DNA of 40,260 bases from Pseudogemmobacter humi. GTDB taxonomy: Bacteria; Pseudomonadota; Alphaproteobacteria; Rhodobacterales; Rhodobacteraceae. A program made the position numbers and the translations under genes. The DNA lies in contig NZ_UXAW01000138.1 of assembly GCF_900609055.1 (NCBI RefSeq), forward strand, positions 1 to 40,260, given 5' to 3'. Below are positions 1 to 6,076 of this stretch, in pieces (position 1 is the first letter of the stretch; every line of letters begins with the position of its first letter). The notes under the pieces were generated by a model that did no database searches, had not been told where the DNA came from, and was given only the letters and a program-made list of their open reading frames with translations.

Positions 1-767
1 CCGGCCCCACCCACCCCGGTGGCGCGGGTCTTCTCGATATCGATACCGCGCAGGAAGGACGGGTCGATAAAGGCCTTGTCGATCAGGCCCTGCGCACCCG
101 AAAGGGAGCGGAAGTTCTGCCTTGCGTCGTCAAGTGTCATCACCACCCGGCCATTATTGCCGATGCCGCGGATATTGACTGTGGTTCCCGCATTGCGCCG
201 ATCATTCTCGACCCAGACGCCAGAGGTGTCGCGGATCACATCGGCGGTATTGCGGGGCGGGCGCATCCTGATCGCGCCCTGCGTCACCATACTGACGGCA
301 CCGGGCGTTTCATAAACCCAGTCGGGGGTGCCCTGGAAACCGGCACCGGAGATCGCCTCCTTCCCGCCCGACAGGACGATGGTCCCGAGCATGACCGAAC
401 CGTCGCTGACCGATGCATCTGCGGAATCCGCACCGAAGATCGTCACCGTATTTCCATCGGTGAACTGCCAGGACAGCCCGGTTCCGGAGAGCGCGGCAGT
501 GATGGCGTCGGAGACGCTCATCATGCCCCGCACCGGAGCCGCCCCCCGCGAGGCGGCAGCGGTCTCGCGAAACAGGACGGATACGCCACTCACCCGGCCA
601 ATCTCGTTCAGAGCCTGACGCACCGAGCGGCCGCTGATATCGAACTCATGCCGGGCCTCCCCCACGGATTGCGACCATGCCGGGGTATAAACAGTCCCAT
701 CAAGGCCAAAGCAAAGGCCTGTCGTCGCCAGCAACAGCGCCAGCCTTCGGGAACAGCCGGAAATCAT
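1..767 (-). CDS. TonB-dependent receptor, HasR-like heme/hemoglobin class (N-terminal part)
   Basis: Outer-membrane receptor for energised uptake; only the first ~255 codons are in the window and the gene runs off the left edge. A signal peptide (ISGCSRRLALLLATTG) is followed by an STN secretin/TonB short domain (about residues 45-95, starting HEFDISGRSVRQALNEIGRV). STN domains signal to a FecR-type regulator. The plug begins near residue 125. It carries VNIRGIGNNGR, then LDDARQNF and FIDPSFLRGIDIEK, which resembles the plug of HasR-type heme receptors (VNIRG...DGARQ.F...DPELL). The start ATG at 767 has AAAGGA about 9 nt upstream. The sigma and anti-sigma genes lie upstream on the same strand, in the has/fec arrangement. 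Assignment as a TonB receptor is firm; the heme substrate is inferred from the plug motif. Confidence 0.82.
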   Translation of the reverse strand, partial: MISGCSRRLALLLATTGLCFGLDGTVYTPAWSQSVGEARHEFDISGRSVRQALNEIGRVSGVSVLFRETAAASRGAAPVRGMMSVSDAITAALSGTGLSWQFTDGNTVTIFGADSADASVSDGSVMLGTIVLSGGKEAISGAGFQGTPDWVYETPGAVSMVTQGAIRMRPPRNTADVIRDTSGVWVENDRRNAGTTVNIRGIGNNGRVVMTLDDARQNFRSLSGAQGLIDKAFIDPSFLRGIDIEKTRATGVGGA

Positions 768-825
768 CACGAGGATCCTTTCATCCGAGATCAGCGGGTG
801 GCTTTCGGCTTCCCTTCACCCCTCT

Positions 826-852
826 GACGACCGGCGCGGCGGTGGACCCTCA
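826..852 (-). promoter_or_regulatory. Candidate FecI-type ECF promoter for the left receptor
   Basis: On the minus strand TGAGGGT (852-846) is followed by 16 bp and then CGTC (829-826), about 60-85 bp before the receptor ATG. An A-rich tract lies just upstream. The same TGAGGGT-N16-CG arrangement occurs upstream of the second receptor at 5971. The spacing suits an ECF -35/-10 pair. Function is inferred; there is no experimental support here. Confidence 0.35.
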
Positions 853-880
853 CTCTTGCGGAGAATTTTTTCGACGGGCC

Positions 881-1867
881 TCAGGGGCCCACGACGACGA
901 TGGGCGTGCCGATGCCCCGGACACTGAACCCAAAGGTGGCGGAGAGCGAGCGCAACGCGGCATCGGGATCATCCAGACTGAAACTGCCGCTGACACGCAT
1001 CTCCGCCAGATCGCCGAGGACCAGAATCCTTCCGGAGCGATAGCGCCCAAGCCGTGCCAGGATGTCGGCGAGACGGGCCCGATCAAAAATCAGCCGCCCG
1101 TCCTTCCAGGCCATCGCCTCATCCACTGCAACTTCCCGGGCTTCCCCCAGCCCCTCTCCGTTCCAGGATACGCCCTGGCCAGGCTCCAGCATCACCTCTT
1201 TGCCATCCCGGCTGACCCTCACCTCACCGCGTTCCAGAGCTACCGAGGCCCCGCCATCCAGAATTGAAATATCAAAGGCAGTGCCGAGGACATGCACTTC
1301 GCCGTCTCCTGCCCTGACCACGAAAGGCTGGCCGGTCATGGCCACGTCGAACCAGGCCGAGCCTCGCAACAGAACCACCCTGCGTTCTTGCGCGTCCAGG
1401 TCCAGGACGACGGCACTGTCGGCATCAAGCATCAGGAGGCTGCCATCCCCCAGGCGGATCTCGCGCCGCTCGGCACGCGCCGTGACCTCGTCGGCCCGCA
1501 GATCCTGCAGGAAAGACGGGTGCTGCAACCACACCCAGCCGGACGCAATCAGCGCAAGCAGCGTAATGCCGCCGCCAAATGCCACCGCCCTGCGCCTGCC
1601 GCTCCGTGCGCGTGCCTCATGCACAAGATGCAGAGCCGCAGCCAACTTCGGATCACCAGCGGCCACCCTCTCTCCGACTACCCTGGTCGCATCCCACAGA
1701 AGCTGCGCCTCCTGCCAGGCTGCAAGGTGGGCAGGGTCGGCAGCAAGCCATGTCTCAAAATCGCTCCGCTCAGCGGGAGAGACACGACCGTTCATCCGCG
1801 TCATCCAGGCAATGGCCTCGGCCTGGACCCGCTCCCGAGGCCTGTCGTGTTGTCGTGTTTCAGGCAT
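881..1867 (-). CDS. FecR-family anti-sigma factor (left set)
   Basis: Inner-membrane regulator of 328 aa that would hold or activate the adjacent FecI-type sigma factor in response to the receptor's STN domain. An N-terminal cytoplasmic DUF4880-like segment (AEAIAWMTRMNGRVSPAE, FETWLAADPAHLAAW) is followed by one transmembrane helix near residues 95-115 (GGGITLLALIASGWVWL). The periplasmic FecR domain comes next (EIRLGDGSLLMLDADS, VLGTAFDI, EPGQGVSW). The C-terminal STN-like piece ends PIVVVGP. ATG 1867 lies 2 nt after the sigma-factor stop, so the two are translationally coupled. It is clearly paralogous to the FecR at 4864-5928: both have AIAW.TRMNGR and FE.WLA..PA near the N-terminus. Confidence 0.9.
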   Translation of the reverse strand: MPETRQHDRPRERVQAEAIAWMTRMNGRVSPAERSDFETWLAADPAHLAAWQEAQLLWDATRVVGERVAAGDPKLAAALHLVHEARARSGRRRAVAFGGGITLLALIASGWVWLQHPSFLQDLRADEVTARAERREIRLGDGSLLMLDADSAVVLDLDAQERRVVLLRGSAWFDVAMTGQPFVVRAGDGEVHVLGTAFDISILDGGASVALERGEVRVSRDGKEVMLEPGQGVSWNGEGLGEAREVAVDEAMAWKDGRLIFDRARLADILARLGRYRSGRILVLGDLAEMRVSGSFSLDDPDAALRSLSATFGFSVRGIGTPIVVVGP

Positions 1868-1869
1868 TG

Positions 1870-2385
1870 TCAGCCCTCTGGCGTGGCATCATCGCCCAGT
1901 GCCGCGCGGCAACTGCGCAGGGCTCGGGCGATTTCACGCTCGACGGTGCTGTAGGAGATCCCAAGGGCTGCAGCTATCTCGTCATAGCTGCAGCCATGCG
2001 CCCGGTTCAGCAGGAAGACGTGGCGCTGGCGTTCAGGCAATGCGTGCAGCGTCCGTTCCAGATACCGCAACTGATCACGCGCCAAAACGATCTGCTCGGA
2101 GTCTGGGATCGGCACGACATATTGTTCGGGCACGATCCGCTGCGCCAATGAGCGACAACGTTTTTCGGAACGATACTGGTCGATCGCGGCATTGCGCAGC
2201 GCCGCTCCCAGCCAGGCCGGGGTCAGCGCCACCTGCTCGCAGGCACTATTCCATAACCTCGCAAAGACGTTCTGGACAATGTCGGGCGCATCCGCCGGAC
2301 CCGCGATGCGGGCGGCACGGCGTTCCATCCAGGCGCGCTCACTGCGGAACAGGACATCAATTTCTTCTGCCCGGTTACGTGTCAT
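1870..2385 (-). CDS. FecI-type ECF RNA polymerase sigma factor (left set)
   Basis: Sigma-70 family ECF factor of 171 aa, expected to direct RNA polymerase to the adjacent receptor gene. Region 2 includes DIVQNVFARLWNSACEQ; region 4 is LPERQRHVFLLNRAHGCSYDEIAAALGI followed by STVEREIARAL, a helix-turn-helix. The frame stays open to a TTG at 2409, but ATG 2385 has GAGGG 6 nt upstream and is preferred. It is a close paralogue of the sigma factor at 4295-4867 (shared VFLLNR-HGC-YEEIA and STVERE-ARA). First gene of the sigma - FecR - receptor transcription unit. Confidence 0.9.
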   Translation of the reverse strand: MTRNRAEEIDVLFRSERAWMERRAARIAGPADAPDIVQNVFARLWNSACEQVALTPAWLGAALRNAAIDQYRSEKRCRSLAQRIVPEQYVVPIPDSEQIVLARDQLRYLERTLHALPERQRHVFLLNRAHGCSYDEIAAALGISYSTVEREIARALRSCRAALGDDATPEG

Positions 2386-2441
2386 CGGTTCCCTCAGGCG
2401 GATGGACAAAGTGCAATCAAGTCCGGAATTTGCGGCGAGCA

Positions 2442-2471
2442 GTCATAATCGCAGAGTATTATTATCGACAA
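2442..2471 (-). promoter_or_regulatory. Possible promoter with AT-rich, Fur-box-like element
   Basis: Minus strand: TTGTCG (2471-2466), 18-bp spacer, TATGAC (2447-2442), upstream of the left sigma gene. The spacer begins ATAATAATACTC, and GATAATAATACTC matches the first half of the classical GATAATGATAATC Fur repeat at most positions. The stretch is conspicuously AT-rich against its surroundings. Weak evidence: alphaproteobacteria often regulate iron genes by Irr or RirA instead. Confidence 0.25.
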
Positions 2472-2531
2472 TATATGATCTGCCCTGACAACGGAATAGT
2501 GGGGTGGGTTCCTGCTTCCTCACACCATCCC

Positions 2532-2864
2532 TCGCGCCCGGACACGATTGCGCGGGTCCGACGTGCCTTCTACGTGCAGCGCTGGTCGATGAAGAAGATC
2601 GTGCGGGAGTTGCACGTCTCCCGGAACACCGTCCGCAAGATCCTGCGGTCGGATGAGACCGCCTTCAGCTACGAGCGTGCGCACCAGCCGATGCCACGGA
2701 TCGGACCCTGGCAGGATCAGTTGGACCGGTTGCTTGCAGCAAATGCTGGCAAGCCGTCGAGAGACCGACTGACGCTGATCCGGATCCTTCGAAGATCTGC
2801 GCGCCCTGGGCTACGAGGGTGGCTACGATGCCTTCCGGCGCTTTGCCCGCAGCTGGTCGCAAAC
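2532..2864 (+). pseudogene. istA: IS21-family istA transposase remnant (N-terminal part, frameshifted)
   Basis: The plus-strand translation reads DTIARVRRAFYVQRWSMKKI, VRELHVSRNTVRKILRS, FSYER and GPWQDQLDRLLAANAGKPSR. This is the N-terminal helix-turn-helix region of an IS21 IstA transposase. Near 2787 an extra C shifts the frame; in the next frame the match resumes as FEDLRALGYEGGYDAFRRFA and RSWSQ, then stops. The DDE catalytic core is absent, so it is a dead fragment. The matching istB tail lies at 3925-4150 on the opposite strand, so these are either pieces of two elements or a rearranged one. Confidence 0.8.
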
Positions 2865-3096
2865 CAGCAGCAGCTCACCCGTCCGAGTGGCGAAAGGGCT
2901 GGCTGAACAGAAACTGGCAACGTTTCGTTGATTGGTTCGGGAGTTCGACATAGGGCGCCCGATATCGGATGAGATGCAGGGCTTCCTTCGGAAGAACGAA
3001 TTGACCACCTGCTCTGAGCCGCAGGCCTCGCCACGAGAGCGTCGGGGCTTGAATCTTGCGACACTTCCGTTGGATGCTCTCAACCGTCCGGTTCCC
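2865..3096. other. Unclassified junk between IS21 fragment and DUF1403 remnant
   Basis: About 230 bp without a convincing gene. A minus-strand frame continues from the DUF1403 relic across this stretch (reading VESIQRKCRKIQAPTLSW and later FVLPKEALHLIRYRAPYV), but it matches no family I recognise and is probably a chance extension through recombined DNA. The boundaries are homology break-points, so this is likely mobile-element terminal or scrambled sequence. Confidence 0.35.
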
Positions 3097-3532
3097 ACCG
3101 AGCGCCCGGGCCAGAGCCGCGGCCGCCAGCCAGAGCGCCAAACCGCGACGGGCCGGGCCAGGAGCGAGAACCTCCCGCGCCACCTCGGCGGCCTGTCGCA
3201 GCGGCGGGGTACGCCCGACAAATCGTGCGCCACGGTCACGCAAAATCTCAGCGCTCGGCTCGGGTGCCAGATCGAAGAGGCCGGGCAGCCGCAGGGGCCA
3301 GTCCACAGATCGCAGCGCCCGCGCCTCGCCCAGGGCGCGCAAGCCGATCAGCATCCGCGCGGCGGGGCCTGGATCATCGCCGGGTTTACGCAGGACGAAG
3401 GCATCACGCAGCTGCGCTTCACCTTCCCGACGCTCCTCAAGTCGGGAGACCGCTGCGGCAGCGGAAAGCGCCTGCGCCACAGGGTGCTGACCGGATCCTC
3501 GGACCGGGCGATAGCATCCAGCACGGTGTCAA
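3097..3532 (-). pseudogene. DUF1403-like gene remnant (frameshifted and truncated)
   Basis: The minus-strand protein contains EAQLRDAFVLRKPGDDPGPA, RMLIGLRALGEARALRSVDW and RGLALWLAAAALARALG. This resembles the DUF1403 family common on Rhodobacteraceae plasmids and near mobile elements; the function of the family is unknown. Upstream codons read VLDAIARSEDPVSTLWRRR in one frame, then the match continues in another frame from about 3475, so a small indel has broken the gene. Homology stops abruptly at both ends (AT-rich DNA beyond 3532, unrelated sequence below 3097). Family recognised from memory only. Confidence 0.45.
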
Positions 3533-3723
3533 TCGTAACAAGAAATATATATTTCTCAATATATTAACGCTTAACACTCTGCCTGACCCATCGCGGCAGG
3601 ACCAGAGGGTCTGGGGGGCTTCGGCAGTGGTTTCGGGGCACGGGACATGCCGGAATGCCAGCAAGAATCGGCGTTTTAATCCGCAAATATGTGATATATA
3701 CGCCGCGCCCGTCCATTCCCTAT
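3533..3723. other. Intergenic DNA with AT-rich patches
   Basis: No gene seen. The left edge (3540-3575) and 3670-3705 are rich in A/T, including ATATGTGATATATACG, which could hold a promoter reading rightwards into the microgene at 3779. Nothing else is recognised. Confidence 0.3.
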
Positions 3724-3754
3724 AACATCCGATAATGTTGTATTATCGGATGTT
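3724..3754. promoter_or_regulatory. Perfect 13-bp inverted repeat upstream of the 41-codon microgene
   Basis: Arms AACATCCGATAAT (3724-3736) and ATTATCGGATGTT (3742-3754) are exact reverse complements around a 5-nt loop GTTGT. It ends 24 bp before the ATG at 3779. If transcribed it would form a strong hairpin in the leader; as DNA it is a good dimer-binding operator. Which of the two applies cannot be told from sequence. It is much more AT-rich than the surrounding DNA. Confidence 0.75.
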
Positions 3755-3778
3755 TAATTGCTTGTTTGGGAGAAATAC

Positions 3779-3904
3779 ATGAAATATCAACTACTTACGC
3801 GGGCGATGACTTCGGTCCTGCCGCTCGTTCTCGGGTTCCTCGGTGGCGTCTCGTCCACCTTCTTCCCGCTCTACTTCTCGGCCTTCTGCGGCGGGGCTGC
3901 GTGA
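3779..3904 (+). CDS. 41-aa hydrophobic microprotein
   Basis: Short open frame beginning MKYQLLTRAMTSVLPLV. A single hydrophobic span of about 20 residues follows (LPLVLGFLGGVSSTFFPLYF), and the tail is SAFCGGAA with one Cys. Likely a one-pass inner-membrane peptide; I do not recognise the family. Support for a real gene: GGGAGA 7 nt before the ATG, a perfect inverted repeat just upstream and a strong GC hairpin whose loop contains the TGA stop. It sits between IS21 fragments and iron-uptake genes, so it could also be the surviving 5' end of a longer interrupted gene. Iron-related function would be guesswork. Confidence 0.5.
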   Translation: MKYQLLTRAMTSVLPLVLGFLGGVSSTFFPLYFSAFCGGAA

Positions 3905-3932
3905 TGCAGCCCCTTCCTGCTGATCTAGCAGG
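3893..3932 (+). terminator. Two tandem hairpins ending the 41-codon microgene
   Basis: First hairpin: GGGGCTGC (3893-3900), loop GTGAT, GCAGCCCC (3906-3913), with the stop TGA (3902-3904) inside the loop and TT following. Second: CCTGCT (3916-3921), loop GATCT, AGCAGG (3927-3932). No long U-run follows, so termination strength is uncertain. The pair may also act for the opposite strand. Confidence 0.5.
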
Positions 3933-4150
3933 CCGCTGAACTGGCCTTGAAGAGGAAGCTGTCGTCTCCGGTTTCGAGGTCAGGCGATTGTGGCGCCACC
4001 AGTTCGAGCCCGCTGGCGAACGGCCCCATCCGCTGCGGCTGAGAGTTGTGGTGATCACGACGCTGGTGCGTTCGCAGAACTTGCTCAGCAGATGGAACAG
4101 CAATGCCCCGCCCGAGACGCTGAGCGGCAGATACAGGACTTCCAGTTTGT
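3925..4150 (-). pseudogene. istB: IS21-family istB helper ATPase remnant (C-terminal part)
   Basis: Minus-strand translation gives LYLPLSVSGGALLFHLLSKF then CERTSVVITT, matching the C-terminal third of IstB ATPases (YLPLS..GGALLFHLLS..YE.TSVVITTN). After an internal deletion and frame change the end reads LETGDDSFLFKASSAAC and stops at TAG 3927-3925, again IstB-like (ETGNDSFRFKASS). The Walker A region is missing, so it is non-functional. A stretch of the opposite-strand frame above 4150 (MALPGAVAEVVPLRDFSH) is not recognised. Confidence 0.75.
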
Positions 4151-4294
4151 CCTGCGATAGCGGGCAGGCTCGGGTTTGGTCATCGAAGGCCATTAACACA
4201 ATGGTTCGATGAGAGAAATCACGCAGAGGCACGACTTCTGCAACAGCACCCGGCAGAGCCATCAGGACCACAGGATAAATCTTGACAAATCCAG

Positions 4295-4867
4295 ATGAGA
4301 ATTGCAGGTCAATCACGTCATTTGGTTGTTCACCCTGACCAGCCGGGCCTTCGGACAAATGGGGCGTCTTTATTGGCTGACACGAGCGCGGAACGGCTGG
4401 AACAGCTGTACAGGACCGAGCGCGACCGCCTTACACGGATCGCGCATCGTCGTGTTGGTGCCGCAGGTGCCAGTGATGTGGTGCAGGATGTCTTCGCGGC
4501 GCTTTGGGGTCGGGCCTGCGAACATGCGAAGCTCACGCCTTCCTATCTCGCCCGTGCGACCCGCTTTACCGCGATCAGCCATTTCCGGTCTGATAGTCGC
4601 CGCACCCGTGCTCTGAATTCGATCACAGAAGAGCAATATGCCACCCAATCGCCGCAGCCAGAGCAGATCCTTGCAGGTCGCCAGGAGCTGGAGCGGATCG
4701 GGGCGGCCATTCAAAGCCTGCCTGCCCGCTGCCGCCAGGTCTTCTTGCTGAACCGCATGCATGGCTGCACCTATGAAGAGATCGCTCTGGGGTTGCAGAT
4801 ATCCGTGAGCACCGTCGAGCGCGAAATGGCCCGCGCGATCCTTGCCTGCAAAGCTGCCGTCCCTTGA
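4295..4867 (+). CDS. FecI-type ECF RNA polymerase sigma factor (right set)
   Basis: ECF sigma factor of up to 190 aa, paralogous to the one at 1870-2385. Core: RLEQLYRTERDRLTRIAHRR, then region 2 DVVQDVFAALWGRACEHAKL, and region 4 LPARCRQVFLLNRMHGCTYE with ISVSTVEREMARAI. The start is uncertain: ATG 4295 gives a ~27-residue tail before the conserved part, while a TTG near 4374 would give the usual FecI length. A TTGACA at 4282 has no good -10. The stop overlaps the FecR start, so both are coupled and probably co-transcribed with the receptor at 6077. Expected to drive that receptor gene. Confidence 0.88.
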   Translation: MRIAGQSRHLVVHPDQPGLRTNGASLLADTSAERLEQLYRTERDRLTRIAHRRVGAAGASDVVQDVFAALWGRACEHAKLTPSYLARATRFTAISHFRSDSRRTRALNSITEEQYATQSPQPEQILAGRQELERIGAAIQSLPARCRQVFLLNRMHGCTYEEIALGLQISVSTVEREMARAILACKAAVP

Positions 4868-5928
4868 GCGAAGGCAGAATACATCCGCGCGATCAGCACA
4901 TTGCCCGCGAGGCAAATGCAAACTCTTCAGCCCCGCAGGATGCAGAGCGGCTTGAATATGAGGCCATCGCTTGGTTCACCCGGATGAATGGCCGCCCCAC
5001 CGCCCGGGAAAGCCTGGATTTTGAGCGCTGGCTTGCGACCGGCCCGGCGCAGGCCGCGGCCTATCGCGCCGTGGCGCAACTGGTTTCATCTGTCGGGCCG
5101 GACACTGCCCGGGCGGCTGGCAAATATGGTGTTGATTATCTGGGCCCGGATGACGATCTCAGCCTGCCGCTACAAAGGATTGCTGCGCTTCGACAGCGAA
5201 AGCAACGGCAGCATGTGGGCAAGATCGCAGCAGGGGGCGTGCTCAGCCTGCTCATCGGCGGCTGGCTGTGGCTGGAGCATCCCAATGCATGGCAGAACCT
5301 GCGCGCTGATTATGTCACGGCCCGGGCAGAGCGCGCGCATTACCTGCTGAGTGACGGGTCAGGGGTTCTGCTGGACGCCGATTCCGCGCTGGATGTCGAT
5401 TTCACAGCGGAGGAGCGCCGGGTGCATCTTTTGCGTGGCACCGCCGCTTTCACCGTCAGCCCGTCCGATATCCCCTTTATCGTCGAGGCCGGGACCGGCG
5501 AGGCCCTGGTCCTGGGCACCGTTTTCGATGTCAGCCTGCATGGCGATCAGCAGGTGACGGTCACGCTGGCCAGCGGCAGCCTGCAGGTGATGACCGACAA
5601 AGGGGGCGAGGTTACCCTCTCGCCTGGCGAAAGTGTCAGCTATGACAAGGCGGCACTGCACCCGGTTGAGGCGGTGGACCTGGCTGAGACTACGGCCTGG
5701 CATCAGGGCCGGCTGATCTTCAACAATGCCCCGCTCGCAGAGGTGCTGGAGCAGATCGGCCGCTACAGGCCCGGTCGCATCCTGCTGACTGACAAGGCTT
5801 TGGGGGGGCGCAGGGTCAGCGGCAATATCTCGCTGGAGAATTCAGAGGCGGCGCTGCGGGCGATGCAGGCCTCGGTCGGTTTCTCGATGACCAGCATCGC
5901 CGGGCGGATGGTGATTATCTCGCCATAG
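4864..5928 (+). CDS. FecR-family anti-sigma factor (right set)
   Basis: 354-aa inner-membrane signal transducer partnered with the sigma factor just upstream. Cytoplasmic N-terminal DUF4880-like part (YEAIAWFTRMNGRPTARESL, FERWLATGPAQAAAY); one transmembrane helix near residues 122-140 (GGVLSLLIGGWLWL); periplasmic FecR domain (YLLSDGSGVLLDADSALDV, VLGTVFDVSL, LSPGESVSYD); C-terminal STN-like part ending RMVIISP. The only upstream in-frame start is TTG 4864, which overlaps the sigma stop TGA (4865-4867). Such an overlap implies translational coupling and explains the poor ribosome binding site. Confidence 0.9.
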   Translation: MSEGRIHPRDQHIAREANANSSAPQDAERLEYEAIAWFTRMNGRPTARESLDFERWLATGPAQAAAYRAVAQLVSSVGPDTARAAGKYGVDYLGPDDDLSLPLQRIAALRQRKQRQHVGKIAAGGVLSLLIGGWLWLEHPNAWQNLRADYVTARAERAHYLLSDGSGVLLDADSALDVDFTAEERRVHLLRGTAAFTVSPSDIPFIVEAGTGEALVLGTVFDVSLHGDQQVTVTLASGSLQVMTDKGGEVTLSPGESVSYDKAALHPVEAVDLAETTAWHQGRLIFNNAPLAEVLEQIGRYRPGRILLTDKALGGRRVSGNISLENSEAALRAMQASVGFSMTSIAGRMVIISP

Positions 5929-5970
5929 ATCGGCCAGAATCCGGCCTTTCGATTTTTTGCGCATTTTTTA

Positions 5971-5998
5971 TGAGGGTAAGAGGCACCCTGTGGCGATT
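5971..5998 (+). promoter_or_regulatory. Candidate FecI-type ECF promoter for the siderophore receptor
   Basis: TGAGGGT (5971-5977), 16 bp, CGATT (5994-5998), following two T-runs (5953-5958 and 5964-5969). The same bipartite motif precedes the left receptor. Part of the element also forms a small inverted repeat (AGGGT...ACCCT). It lies between fecR and the receptor, where FecI-dependent promoters are normally found. Inference only. Confidence 0.35.
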
Positions 5999-6076
5999 GC
6001 ACTTATGAGAGGGCAGTAGCCAGCATGTCCCGCCAATCTCTCTCGTCAGCTCAGGTCAGAGAATGGGGTTCGGGAT

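Noticed and set aside
2383-2409. TTG 2409 as start of the left sigma factor
   Set aside because: ATG 2385 has a proper GAGGG ribosome site and agrees with the family length.
1062-2906. 614-codon plus-strand frame spanning the sigma and FecR genes into the IS21 remnant
   Set aside because: Only its last ~140 codons (IstA head) are meaningful; the rest is antisense to the sigma/FecR genes. It is an accidental run-in.
4282-4287. TTGACA as -35 of the right sigma gene
   Set aside because: No acceptable -10 at 16-18 bp; a chance hexamer cannot be excluded.
5936-5958. Possible terminator between fecR and the siderophore receptor (GGCC-loop-GGCC then T-run)
   Set aside because: Stem is only 4 bp; the T-runs are better explained as part of the upstream promoter region.
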